In this document: one piece after another, positions 8,545 through 17,968 of the stretch
How the letters are laid out: every line of letters starts with the position of its first letter
Numbering within the stretch: the first letter of the stretch is position 1
DNA from: Candidatus Paracaedibacteraceae bacterium
GTDB taxonomy: Bacteria > Pseudomonadota > Alphaproteobacteria > Paracaedibacterales > Paracaedibacteraceae
NCBI GenBank assembly: GCA_019636055.1
Contig: JAHBYH010000003.1
Location: forward strand, 201,501-265,500
Length of the DNA: 64,000 bases
Direction of reading: 5' to 3'
Translations under genes and position numbers: made by a program
Notes under the pieces: model-generated
Told to the model about the DNA's origin: nothing
Database searches by the model: none
The model's input: only the letters and a program-made list of their open reading frames with translations

Positions 8545-11223
8545 CTAGTGAGCCTCATCCCAATTATTGCCTATTCCAACCCCGACAATAAGGGGAACCT
8601 TCAGGTAGGTGATTTTTTCCATACAAGATTTTATCACTGAAATTGTAGAATCAACTTCCTGTTCGGGAATCTCAAAGACCAATTCATCATGGACTTGCAA
8701 CAGCATCTTTCCATCCAGATTATGCTGTGCTAGTAAGGGGGGAATCTGCGCCATAGCCATTTTAATAATGTCGGCATTAGTGCCTTGTAACGGGGCATTG
8801 ATAGCTTGGCGTTCTGCAAAATTACGCATCATTGCATTTTTATCCTGAATGCCTGGAGTGAAACACTTGCGACCATAGAGTGTTTTAACATATCCATGTT
8901 CTTGGGCATAGTTCTTTTGGTGCTGCATATAAGCCTGAATACCGGGGTATTTTTCAAAGTAATGGGCAATATGCTGCGCTGCTTCTGATTGTGGAATATC
9001 GAGTTGACGTGCTAATCCAAAAGCACTAATACCATAAATGATTCCAAAATTAATAGCTTTTGCTTTACGACGCAGTTCGCTGTCTACTTGATCTAAGGGG
9101 ATACCAAAAATTTCTGATGCGGTTGAGGTGTGAATGTCATTCCCGTTCAGGAATGCTTGAGTTAGAGATGGGACGTCAGCCATATGACAAAGCAGGCGTA
9201 ATTCGATTTGAGAGTAGTCAAATGAGACTATTTTGTATCCCGGGTGCGGAACAAATGCACGGCGAATAAGACGGCCTTTGGGTGTTCGAACGGGAATATT
9301 TTGTAAATTTGGATCTGACGATGACAAACGGCCTGTTGATGTCAGTGCCATGGAATAGGATGTATGAATCCGTTGTGTTTTCTTATTGACACTATTCAGC
9401 AGCCCATCTACGTAAGTTGACTTTAATTTAGCCAGTTCCCGCCAGTCTAAAATAAGTTTTGGCAATATATGGCCTTGTTCGACCAACTTTTCCAAGACAT
9501 CTGCATCTGTTACATAACCGCCTGTCTTTGTTTTCTTTGGGGCAGGCAGACCAAGTTCATCAAATAAGATTTCGCCAAGTTGTTTTGGTGAGCCAACATT
9601 GAAGGAACGCCCGGCAACCTCGTAGATTTGACGCTCAAGCTTGAGCATATCATCCGTAAATTCTTGTCCAAGTTGGAACAAAAGTTGTTGATTCACGCGA
9701 ATTCCTGTAATTTCCATATCCCGGATGACAGGAATAAGGGGGCGTTCTATCCGCTCATAGACTGTTGCTATGTGTTCTTGATTAACTCGTGGTGCTAAAT
9801 ATTCGAATAATTGTAACGTAATATCTGCGTCTTCGGCAGCATAACTTGTAGCGAGTGCTATATCAACCATATCAAAGGTTTTTTGGTTTTTTCCTGTGCC
9901 GACAACATCACTGTATTTAATCGTTGTGTGCTGGAGATGACGCTCTGCTAATTCATCCATGCCATGACCATGTTTTGCACCATCAAGAATATAGGACATC
10001 AGCATGGTGTCAGTGATAGCATTAAGTGTGACATTGTATTTATGCAATACCCCTAGATCATACTTAATGTTATGCCCAATTTTAAGGACGCTGTCGTCCT
10101 GAAGCAGGGGGACTAAAATCTCTAGGGCTTGAGCTGGTGATAACTGTGGTGTCGCTTCTTGATGCCCTGTCGGAATATAATAACCTGAGCCAACATGCCC
10201 AGAGAGTGATATGCCAACTAGTTGAGCATCCATAATATTCAAGGAAGTTGTCTCTGTGTCAAAGGCAATATACGGTAGCTTGATCAAATCACGAACGAGG
10301 GTTTGTAATTCCGATGCTGTACGGATTGTCGTATAGGATGTTTTAGATTTTTCTGTTTGTGGGGAATTTTTGTCAACCCGAGCAACCAGACTGGTAAATC
10401 CTTGGGTGCGTAAGAATCCCTTAAGATGGATCGGGTCTGTTTCTTGAATTGTAAAAGTTGAGATGTCCTGAGGCAGAGGAGCTGTTTCACATAATGTTAC
10501 AAGTTTTTTAGAAATACGCGCATTATCTGCATGGTCAATTAAGCTTTGACGACGCTTTGGTTGCTTAATTTCATTGACGCGGTCAAGCAAGGATTCAAGC
10601 GTGCCATATGTATTGATAAGTTCGGCAGCCGTTTTGATCCCAATGCCAGGCACACCGGGCACATTATCGGTTGAATCTCCGGCAAGGGATTGTACATCAA
10701 TGACTTTATCTGGGAACACGCCAAATTTTTCAAAGACTTCTTGTTCAGCAATTTTCTTGTTTTTAATGGGATCAAGCATTGTCACGCCATCGCGGACTAA
10801 TTGCATTAAGTCTTTGTCTGATGAGATGACGATCGTATTTAGGCCTTTTGATAGCGCATCTTTGGCATAGCTTGCAATTAGGTCATCGGCCTCGTACCCT
10901 TCGAGTTCGATTGACGGGACATGAAAAGCGTCGCAAGCTTCACGAATTAAGCTAAATTGTGGGATTAAATCTTCCGGAACGTCTGGGCGATGGGCCTTAT
11001 AGTCAGGATAAATTTCTTGTCTGAAGGTTTCTCGGGCGGCATCAAAGATCACGGCTAGGTAATCGGCATCTGCACGAGCTTGATCTATATATTTAGTCAA
11101 CATTGTACAGAAACCATAGACTGCACCCACATGGATACCATCAGGACGGCGCAAAGGGGGGAGAGCATGATAAGCCCGAAATATAAAACCAGAGCCATCA
11201 ATAAGAATAAGTTTTTTAGCCAT
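8545..11223 (-). CDS. polA: DNA polymerase I
   Basis: The 892-residue product has the three classical parts: a 5' nuclease (about 1-270, with LIDGSGFIFRAYHALP and the metal-binding EGYEADDLIA), a 3'-5' exonuclease (about 305-490, with the DxE motif in FDTETTSL and the YAAEDADIT motif) and the polymerase (about 500-892, with DYSQIELR and VHDELVFE). Both exonuclease acidic motifs look intact, so proofreading should be active, unlike some bacterial PolA proteins. It works in Okazaki-fragment processing and repair. It lies 72 bp downstream of the HMG-CoA lyase gene on the same strand. Confidence 0.97.
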   Translation of the reverse strand: MAKKLILIDGSGFIFRAYHALPPLRRPDGIHVGAVYGFCTMLTKYIDQARADADYLAVIFDAARETFRQEIYPDYKAHRPDVPEDLIPQFSLIREACDAFHVPSIELEGYEADDLIASYAKDALSKGLNTIVISSDKDLMQLVRDGVTMLDPIKNKKIAEQEVFEKFGVFPDKVIDVQSLAGDSTDNVPGVPGIGIKTAAELINTYGTLESLLDRVNEIKQPKRRQSLIDHADNARISKKLVTLCETAPLPQDISTFTIQETDPIHLKGFLRTQGFTSLVARVDKNSPQTEKSKTSYTTIRTASELQTLVRDLIKLPYIAFDTETTSLNIMDAQLVGISLSGHVGSGYYIPTGHQEATPQLSPAQALEILVPLLQDDSVLKIGHNIKYDLGVLHKYNVTLNAITDTMLMSYILDGAKHGHGMDELAERHLQHTTIKYSDVVGTGKNQKTFDMVDIALATSYAAEDADITLQLFEYLAPRVNQEHIATVYERIERPLIPVIRDMEITGIRVNQQLLFQLGQEFTDDMLKLERQIYEVAGRSFNVGSPKQLGEILFDELGLPAPKKTKTGGYVTDADVLEKLVEQGHILPKLILDWRELAKLKSTYVDGLLNSVNKKTQRIHTSYSMALTSTGRLSSSDPNLQNIPVRTPKGRLIRRAFVPHPGYKIVSFDYSQIELRLLCHMADVPSLTQAFLNGNDIHTSTASEIFGIPLDQVDSELRRKAKAINFGIIYGISAFGLARQLDIPQSEAAQHIAHYFEKYPGIQAYMQHQKNYAQEHGYVKTLYGRKCFTPGIQDKNAMMRNFAERQAINAPLQGTNADIIKMAMAQIPPLLAQHNLDGKMLLQVHDELVFEIPEQEVDSTISVIKSCMEKITYLKVPLIVGVGIGNNWDEAH

Positions 11224-11294
11224 AAGATTGCCGTTACAAATTACCTTTGGAACATGATAGCTGATTCATTTCCGGAATGGAAGAGTAGGGGGAG

Positions 11295-12173
11295 CTAAAA
11301 GATAGGTGGTGATGAGATTGCCTGTATTTCACGGACAAAATTCGCTGCAAATTCTATCTTTTTTCTGTCCAGATTATGGCTGTAATTACGTTGTTCGAGT
11401 AAATCTAGAATTTTTTCTGTAGCAACATTGCCTTTTGCATTCTCACCGCCATAAGGGCACCCCCCCAGACCTGTAATCGCAGAATCAATTGTTTGGATTC
11501 CTGCATTTAGAGCTGCATCAATATTAGCTGTGGCTGTACCGTATGTATCGTGGCAGTGTATTGCTAGTTTTGAGACGGGAACACGCTCTGATACAGACTG
11601 GATCATTCGGTCAATTGATTCAGGTGTGCCTTTGCCAATGGTATCACCTAACGAGATTTCAGAGCATCCTAATTGATAAAGTCTGTCTGCTACACTGGCT
11701 ACATCGGCAGAGGAGATATCCCCTGAAAAAGGGCAAGCTACGACACAGGAAACGTAACCTCTGACTCTGATACCGTGTTCTTTTGCTGATTGGATGATTG
11801 GGGTAAAGCGATTAAAACTTTCATCAATGGAACAATTTATGTTTTTTTGAGTAAAAGCTTCTGACGCAGCCGTAAAAATAGAAATGTCTTGCACATTATT
11901 GCTAATAGCAAGTTCCATTCCCTTAGCGTTCGGAACGAGAATAGAATACCGTGTATTTTTATTTCGTATAATTTCATTGAAAACGGCATCAGTATCTGCC
12001 ATTTGCGGTACCCATTGGGGGGAAACAAAACTTCCTACTTCGATTTCTGCAAAACCGCATTCACTCAAGAGATTGATAAGGCGAATACGTTCATCAATAC
12101 GCCAAATCCGTTTTTCATTTTGCAGACCATCGCGCGGACCAACCTCAACAATTTGAATCATTTTAGAGTCCAT
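11295..12173 (-). CDS. mvaB: Hydroxymethylglutaryl-CoA lyase
   Basis: A TIM-barrel enzyme that splits HMG-CoA to acetoacetate and acetyl-CoA, the last step of leucine degradation. The opening VEVGPRDGLQNEK (residues 9-21) and the active-site loop with cysteine in GLGGCPYGGENAKGNVATE (about 235) are diagnostic for the HMG-CoA lyase group over isopropylmalate synthases. The metal ligands of the HCHDTYG motif are present near 205. The length of 292 is normal. It is the last gene of a minus-strand operon with the carboxylase and hydratase, 21 bp after the former. The first of two near-adjacent Met codons was kept. Confidence 0.93.
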   Translation of the reverse strand: MDSKMIQIVEVGPRDGLQNEKRIWRIDERIRLINLLSECGFAEIEVGSFVSPQWVPQMADTDAVFNEIIRNKNTRYSILVPNAKGMELAISNNVQDISIFTAASEAFTQKNINCSIDESFNRFTPIIQSAKEHGIRVRGYVSCVVACPFSGDISSADVASVADRLYQLGCSEISLGDTIGKGTPESIDRMIQSVSERVPVSKLAIHCHDTYGTATANIDAALNAGIQTIDSAITGLGGCPYGGENAKGNVATEKILDLLEQRNYSHNLDRKKIEFAANFVREIQAISSPPIF

Positions 12174-12194
12174 TTTCTTTCTCTCTTATCTGTC

Positions 12195-14102
12195 TCAGGC
12201 GACCTCTCCCTTAAGGGGAGAGGTGTTGTTGCTGTTAAGTTTAACTAATTCTTCGCCTTCAGAAACGAAGTCACCAGTTTTGAACATAATTGCTTCTACA
12301 ACACCGTTATGAGGTGCTCTGATTGTGTGTTCCATCTTCATAGCCTCAAGGATCAGTAACGGTGTGCCCGCGTCAACGCTTTCGCCTTGATTTGCCAATA
12401 CTGAAATGATTCGACCAGGCATTGGCGCACTGAGAGATTGATCAGAATTTCCATCTTCCAGATTTAAATGATCAGGGTTATGGGGCGTGGCGGTGTAGAT
12501 TTTACCATCCACAGAAATTCGAACTAAATCTGAAGTTCTGTCGACACATAGATAAGGAATTATTGTGCTATCTGGTTGATGTGTAGACTGATAAGATGTT
12601 CCTTGGCAATCAAAACGCACTGTTTGACAACCATTGGACATATGGCGCCATCCGTCGGATTTAGACCATGGTGATAGGTCTGTTGTTGTTCTTGATTGGA
12701 TGAATTCATAAGCCAAGCAATGTTGAATCTCGTCTGTTAATTGTGGTTGGCTTAAGAGGGACTCCATAGATCTATCTAAGTACGCAATATTCGGGAGTTT
12801 GTCTGATACCTCGGGATTTTGCATTAGCTCTATCAGAAATTCACGGTTTGTTTTTACACCTGCAATTTTCAAATCAATAAGAGCTTTGATCATGCGTTGA
12901 ATAGTATCTGCTCGATCTTGTCCATAAACAATTAATTTGGCGATCATTGGGTCATAATAAATACTAATCTGATTCCCAACAGTATAACCTGAATCAAGGC
13001 GCGCTAATTTGTCATGGCTGGTGAATTGAGTGATCTTGCCAATAGATGGTAGGAACCCTTGGGCAGGATCTTCTGCATAAATTCTAGCCTCTATTGCATG
13101 GCCTTTAGATGTGATTTGATCTTGAGTACAAGGAATTTTCCTGCCTTGAGCAACGATAATTTGCCATTTCACAAGGTCTTGCCCTGTAATCATTTCAGTT
13201 ACCGGGTGTTCAACTTGCAGTCTGGTATTCATTTCAAGGAAGTAATAATCTCCTTGTGCATCAACGAGAAACTCTACTGTACCCGCCCCTTGATACTGAA
13301 CGGCTTTTGCCAATTTAATTGCATCAGCATGAAGCCCAGATCTGGTTTTATCGGAAAGACCAACTGCAGGAGCTTCTTCTATAATCTTTTGGTGTCGGCG
13401 TTGTAATGAACAATCTCGTTCAGCCAGAGTTACAATATTACCATGAGAATCGCCAAAAACTTGAATTTCAATATGTCGTGGATCAACAATGTACTTCTCA
13501 ATCATAACATTCGCATTAGAGAAAGCATTAAGAGCTTCACGTTGACAACCTTCGAGGGCTGCCGCAAAATCTGATTCTTTGTCGACGCGGCGCATTCCCT
13601 TACCACCACCACCATGAGTTGCCTTGATCAGAACAGGAAATCCAATGTCTTTGGCCTGATTTAACAAATGAGCCGCATCCTGATTATCCCCCATGTATCC
13701 ACGGATAATCGGAACTTTGACGGAATCGGCGATTTGTTTTGCTTCACTTTTCGAACCCATTGATTGAATCGCTTGAGCAGATGGTCCGATAAATACAATG
13801 TTTTCTTTGGCTAAGGCAGTGGCAAAATCTGTGTTTTCAGATAAAAACCCATATCCCGGGTGAACGGCATCAGCTTTTTCTTGTTTGCAAATATCAATGA
13901 TTTTAGAAACATTCAAATAGGTATCTTTGGCCTCATTTCCTGCCAATTTAATGGATTTCGTTGCCATTTTGACAAAAGGGAGGGATTTATCTGCTTCTGA
14001 ATAAATAGCGATGGTTTCAATTCCCATCTCATGACAGGTGCGGATAATTCGACATGCGATCTCAGCGCGATTGGCAATAAGTATTCTTTTGAATTTATTC
14101 AT
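12195..14102 (-). CDS. Methylcrotonyl-CoA carboxylase biotin (alpha) subunit
   Basis: The 635-residue protein carries a biotin carboxylase (about 1-445, with the ATP-grasp glycine loop HGGGGKGMRRV near 165 and EMNTRLQVEHPVTE near 290), a middle linker domain and a C-terminal biotinyl domain with the biotin lysine in EAMKMEH near 590. Context with HMG-CoA lyase and an enoyl-CoA hydratase favours the leucine pathway over propionyl- or acetyl-CoA carboxylase. The carboxyltransferase (beta) subunit gene is not in the window. The last residues (TSPLKGEVA) are encoded by a 23-bp palindromic repeat and probably do not belong to the ancestral protein. Confidence 0.88.
   Translation of the reverse strand: MNKFKRILIANRAEIACRIIRTCHEMGIETIAIYSEADKSLPFVKMATKSIKLAGNEAKDTYLNVSKIIDICKQEKADAVHPGYGFLSENTDFATALAKENIVFIGPSAQAIQSMGSKSEAKQIADSVKVPIIRGYMGDNQDAAHLLNQAKDIGFPVLIKATHGGGGKGMRRVDKESDFAAALEGCQREALNAFSNANVMIEKYIVDPRHIEIQVFGDSHGNIVTLAERDCSLQRRHQKIIEEAPAVGLSDKTRSGLHADAIKLAKAVQYQGAGTVEFLVDAQGDYYFLEMNTRLQVEHPVTEMITGQDLVKWQIIVAQGRKIPCTQDQITSKGHAIEARIYAEDPAQGFLPSIGKITQFTSHDKLARLDSGYTVGNQISIYYDPMIAKLIVYGQDRADTIQRMIKALIDLKIAGVKTNREFLIELMQNPEVSDKLPNIAYLDRSMESLLSQPQLTDEIQHCLAYEFIQSRTTTDLSPWSKSDGWRHMSNGCQTVRFDCQGTSYQSTHQPDSTIIPYLCVDRTSDLVRISVDGKIYTATPHNPDHLNLEDGNSDQSLSAPMPGRIISVLANQGESVDAGTPLLILEAMKMEHTIRAPHNGVVEAIMFKTGDFVSEGEELVKLNSNNTSPLKGEVA
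12202..12224. repeat. 23-bp palindromic repeat, copy 1 (inside carboxylase 3' end)
   Basis: The element has the form ACCTCTCCC-TTAAG-GGGAGAGGT: a perfect 9-bp stem with a 5-base loop. It lies at the very 3' end of the carboxylase gene and overlaps its last codons. Three more 23-bp copies of the same design sit near the phage portal gene (25904, 27132, 27183). Confidence 0.85.
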
Positions 14103-14886
14103 GATTTGTAATCCAGTTTGGCTGACGTTTCTCTAGAAATGCTTTGAGGCCTTCTTGACCATCAGGTGTGGCTCGCGCGGTGGCGATTGCCTTAGCTGTA
14201 AAGGTCTTTAGATCTGAATTGATAGGCTGTGATTCAACCGTGCGGAGTAATTCTTTTACTGCCGTCTGAGCAACAGGGCTGCCTTTTAGTATGTTGTCAA
14301 GACACAGGCTAAGGGCGGTTTCCAGAGAGTCAGCTATTTGGTGAATAAGACCGCAATCCAAAGCTAATTGTGTGTCAATTAGTTCTGCTGTTAATGTAAA
14401 GCGACGAGCATTGCGTTGACCAATTGCTTTAACAATATAAGGCGATATGACGCCAGGGACGATCCCTAATCTTACTTCAGAAAGGCAGAACTTGCTGTCT
14501 GATGTGGCGATGCAGATGTCGGTTGTTGCAACAAGACCAACGCCACCACCATAGGCTCCCCCTTGGACAATACTAATTGTGGGTTTTGGACAGGTATATA
14601 CGGCTTCAAATAAAGATCCTAGTGCTAAAGCATCTTGAACATTGTCTTCATAACTAAAAGTAGCTATATCCTTCATATAGCCAAGGTCAGCACCCGCACA
14701 AAAAACTTTTCCTTCCCCTTTTAGGACAATAGCACGGACGTCGTTAGATTTTCCGAGTGCCTGAATGGTTGTTGTCAGGTCGGATATTAAAAGGGGATTT
14801 AGGGCATTCCTTACATCGGGCCGATTTAGCGATACTGTTGCTACGCCTCGTTTGTCAATGTCTACAAGAACAGTTTGAAGGGTCAT
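14095..14886 (-). CDS. Enoyl-CoA hydratase/isomerase, probable methylglutaconyl-CoA hydratase
   Basis: A 263-residue crotonase-fold protein. The oxyanion-hole segments appear as EGKVFCAGADLGYM (about 57-70) and VQGGAYGGGVGLVATTDI (about 106-123), and the SEVRLGIVPGVISP region follows. In leucine-degradation clusters the enzyme of this kind hydrates 3-methylglutaconyl-CoA. The start of the carboxylase gene overlaps its 3' end by 8 bp, so translation is likely coupled. It is the first gene of the operon seen here; the carboxyltransferase and isovaleryl-CoA dehydrogenase genes expected upstream are absent. Substrate assignment is from context, not from residues. Confidence 0.85.
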   Translation of the reverse strand: MTLQTVLVDIDKRGVATVSLNRPDVRNALNPLLISDLTTTIQALGKSNDVRAIVLKGEGKVFCAGADLGYMKDIATFSYEDNVQDALALGSLFEAVYTCPKPTISIVQGGAYGGGVGLVATTDICIATSDSKFCLSEVRLGIVPGVISPYIVKAIGQRNARRFTLTAELIDTQLALDCGLIHQIADSLETALSLCLDNILKGSPVAQTAVKELLRTVESQPINSDLKTFTAKAIATARATPDGQEGLKAFLEKRQPNWITNHE

Positions 14887-14963
14887 TGGTCTTATCGTTT
14901 GAGTAGATTATGTTCAAAATTTAACTGATTTGCAGCTTTAAGTCGAGGGCGTTTTCGATGCTT

Positions 14964-16529
14964 CTAGGAATAAAAATCCATAAGCGTGGCTTTTGTTTCG
15001 ATGTTAAAATCGAGGGGGTAACCATTAGAAAGGGATGGATTTGTTCCAACAATTTGAATTTTTAAATCGCCAGGTTCATTCATATCGTTTGTTTCAAGCT
15101 CAATATTTAAGATTGTATAATCAAGGTTTTCCAAAGCTTGAGATGATTTTTGATCCTCTAATCCTTCGAATTTAGGGAAGTAATGTATTTTCCCTTTAGA
15201 ACTGGCTGCGTTGAGTTTTGCAGTCAAGATTATGACTTTTTCTTGTGTGAATAATAAACGCGCTGTTCCTTTAAGAGTACCTGTGGCTGCAATCGATGTT
15301 ATCGTACTTTTTGTAATAGCGTCATTAATATCTAAGTTTTCAATTTCAGCGCTAGTTTCTAGGCCGTGCTCAGTCATTTTGAAGTCATGTAGTCTAATGT
15401 GCCCTTTTGCGAATTCAGTTGTAATGACACTGGGGAGTAAGTCATGTGTATCACCCCTTTTGAGAAGCATAACTGTATTTTCAAAGTTTAATTTGTGCCG
15501 TCTGATTGAATCGACCGAAATGTTAAATAGATTTTCACCTGCCTTTGAGTCCAGAGATAGAATACCATTTATACCGAATAGATCGTATAAATAGAATGAG
15601 GCACGAAGATTGGTCATGTTTAGGTTAAATGATTTTAGTTCATCTGTCAGACCGTGAACCTTATCATAACTTAGGCCGACTAGTCCTGATTCATGAAAGG
15701 ATACCGGGAGATTAAAATGATGACTAAAAATGGTTAAAAATAGCTTGAAGGGTATTTCTTTGAGTTTTGCTTTTAGGATATAAGATTCTTTTTGTGCATT
15801 ATAGGATCCTGCGATATTGCCAATTTCAATAGCATTGTTTTTAATCGTTCCTGATAATTCAAATAAATGATTTTTATTTTTGACTGATACATCAAATTGA
15901 GACTGAAGAGGGGATATGTTTCCTGTAAGACTGAGGCCTTGATCTTGAGAGAAGGTTCCGGAAAGATTAGCCAGCGTTATGTACGGCAGGGTAAAGAAAG
16001 GGCTGTGAATATTTAATGTATCTTTAGAAAATTCTATCGTGATGCGTTCTTTATTGGTGTTAATGATGTTCCATTCGTTTTTTTTGGATTTTAGCGATAA
16101 CGGAATTCCGAACAAATCAACTGTAATGTCGTCGAGTGTCAATTTGGTTAAGGGAAGATTGATCCTTTTTGCTTTTAGAAGAGTTGGGAATGTTTCCTTG
16201 TTGATAACAAAAGATCCTGAGGTTGCTTTTAGGGAACTAATTTGGCCAGAGGCAAGTTTAGATATTTGAGGTGTAATTTTGATTTTTCCAATAGTGCCAA
16301 TATTAGTTTGGTTGAGTGAAATTTCTGAATTAGAGAGTGTTATACCGCTAAAGGTTAAATTACTGGATTCAGAATGAATTTTAACAGAGCTGTCTGTGAT
16401 TGATTTTAAGAAAAAATTATGCAGATACTGACCTTGAAATGACATTTTGAACGATAAGGCAATAGCAAGAGCAAAGAACGTCAAGGGGGTGAAATATCTT
16501 AAGATAACATTGAGTTTTGTAACAACCAT
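14964..16529 (-). CDS. YdbH-like AsmA-type envelope protein
   Basis: The 521-residue protein has one N-terminal membrane anchor (about 10-30) followed by a long region of short alternating beta strands with no enzymatic motif, as in AsmA-like bridge proteins. The C-terminus, with ITSIAATGTLKGTARLLF, ELETNDMNEPGDLKIQIVGTNP and GYPLDFNIETKATLMDF, resembles the end of the YdbH (PF11739) family. YdbH in Escherichia coli is about 880 residues and works with TamB and YhdP in phospholipid traffic to the outer membrane, so this is a shortened form. A tamA-tamB pair lies 1.4 kb away on the other strand. No YnbE-like lipoprotein was seen next to it. Confidence 0.62.
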   Translation of the reverse strand: MVVTKLNVILRYFTPLTFFALAIALSFKMSFQGQYLHNFFLKSITDSSVKIHSESSNLTFSGITLSNSEISLNQTNIGTIGKIKITPQISKLASGQISSLKATSGSFVINKETFPTLLKAKRINLPLTKLTLDDITVDLFGIPLSLKSKKNEWNIINTNKERITIEFSKDTLNIHSPFFTLPYITLANLSGTFSQDQGLSLTGNISPLQSQFDVSVKNKNHLFELSGTIKNNAIEIGNIAGSYNAQKESYILKAKLKEIPFKLFLTIFSHHFNLPVSFHESGLVGLSYDKVHGLTDELKSFNLNMTNLRASFYLYDLFGINGILSLDSKAGENLFNISVDSIRRHKLNFENTVMLLKRGDTHDLLPSVITTEFAKGHIRLHDFKMTEHGLETSAEIENLDINDAITKSTITSIAATGTLKGTARLLFTQEKVIILTAKLNAASSKGKIHYFPKFEGLEDQKSSQALENLDYTILNIELETNDMNEPGDLKIQIVGTNPSLSNGYPLDFNIETKATLMDFYS

Positions 16530-16624
16530 GTTTTAACCTTTAATTTCAGTTCAAAGGGAGGTATCCTTAATTAATATTGAATTATTTTATATAAATTATC
16601 AATTGATCCGAAGAGAAAGTAAAA

Positions 16625-17962
16625 ATGATTTTTGATCCCAGTTTGTCCTCTAGTTTATATATTTTACCATTTATCGGTATTTTGTTGTCTATCTCGTTGG
16701 GGCCTATTTTATTTCCCAAGATCTGGCATAAGTATTACTTTAGAATATCCTTGTTTTGGCTCATGCTTTCCATTTTGTTGATGGTTGGGAAATTCGGCGT
16801 CGGTGCCACGTCTCATCAATGGATGCACATGTTTTTGCATGAATATGTGCCTTTTATTCTGATGATTGCCTCTCTGTATACAGTGACCGGGGGGATTCAT
16901 ATCGTTATAAAAACTCGGGCAAAAGCACGAACCAATACCTTATTTTTGTTTCTGGGCGGATTGCTTGCCAGCTTTATCGGTACAACAGGTGCGGCTATGC
17001 TCTTGATTCGACCTTTTATTGAAATGAATCGTCATCGTAAACATAAGGTTCATCTGATTATCTTCTTTATTTTTATTGTGGCGAATATTGGGGGCAGTTT
17101 AACCCCACTGGGAGACCCACCTTTGTTTTTAGGATATTTACAGGGCGTGCCTTTTTGGTGGCCGATGGAGCACTTATTCCTACCAATGATAAAAATGCTG
17201 TTTATTTTGTTGGCTGTCTTTTGGACGATGGATCATTATTTGTTACGTAAGGATGAACCGCAACCAAAGGCGCGATCGAATGGTGAACGACGATTGCACA
17301 TCACAGGTTTTCGAAATTTTCCTATCTTGATTGGAATTGTTCTTTGTGTGTGGATGTTCGGGGCTTGGGATACGGCACCTCAATCCGGGATTTTTGATTT
17401 AACATGGGCTGAACTTGGTCGGGATTTGTCTCTTCTGTTGCTTGCGATTTTATCATGGAAAATTACGCCGGGAACAATCCGCTATTACAATAATTATAGT
17501 TGGGAGCCGTTTAAGGAAGTTGCCCAAATCTTTATTGGTATCTTCACAACAATTATCCCTGTTATCCAGATTCTGCATCAGGGGGAAGACGGTATGTTTG
17601 CAGAATTGTTAAGGCTAGCGAATCCGGGGGGGACTCCTGATAATGCCCTTTACTTCTGGTTGACCGGTTGGTTATCTGCTTTTCTGGATAATGCGCCGAC
17701 ATATCTTGTTTTTTATCACATGGCTGGGGGAGATGCTGTTACATTAAGCACAACGATGGCATCGACATTAATGGCGATATCAGCAGGTGCGGTCTTTATG
17801 GGAGCAATGACTTATATTGGGAATGCACCGAATTTTATGGTTAAGGCCATTGCTGAAAAACAACATATAAAAATGCCGTCTTTCTTTGGCTATATGATTT
17901 GGTCATGTATCATATTGCTCCCTTGTTTGGTTTTGTTTTGCTGGTTCTTTTTATACGGGTAG
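16625..17962 (+). CDS. NhaD/CitMHS-type sodium-proton antiporter
   Basis: A 445-residue polytopic inner-membrane protein with about eleven hydrophobic segments. The conserved loop NIGGSLTPLGDPPLFLGYLQ (about 157-176) and the second re-entrant-like SAFLDNAPTYLVFYH (about 355-369) mark the ion-transporter superfamily members annotated as NhaD-like antiporter or putative citrate transporter (PF16980). Transport of sodium against protons is the likely role, but an organic-anion substrate cannot be excluded. The start has a purine-rich GAAGAGAAAG ahead of it. It is followed after 6 bp by tamA, so the three genes may share a transcript. Confidence 0.82.
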   Translation: MIFDPSLSSSLYILPFIGILLSISLGPILFPKIWHKYYFRISLFWLMLSILLMVGKFGVGATSHQWMHMFLHEYVPFILMIASLYTVTGGIHIVIKTRAKARTNTLFLFLGGLLASFIGTTGAAMLLIRPFIEMNRHRKHKVHLIIFFIFIVANIGGSLTPLGDPPLFLGYLQGVPFWWPMEHLFLPMIKMLFILLAVFWTMDHYLLRKDEPQPKARSNGERRLHITGFRNFPILIGIVLCVWMFGAWDTAPQSGIFDLTWAELGRDLSLLLLAILSWKITPGTIRYYNNYSWEPFKEVAQIFIGIFTTIIPVIQILHQGEDGMFAELLRLANPGGTPDNALYFWLTGWLSAFLDNAPTYLVFYHMAGGDAVTLSTTMASTLMAISAGAVFMGAMTYIGNAPNFMVKAIAEKQHIKMPSFFGYMIWSCIILLPCLVLFCWFFLYG

Positions 17963-17968
17963 GGAAAG

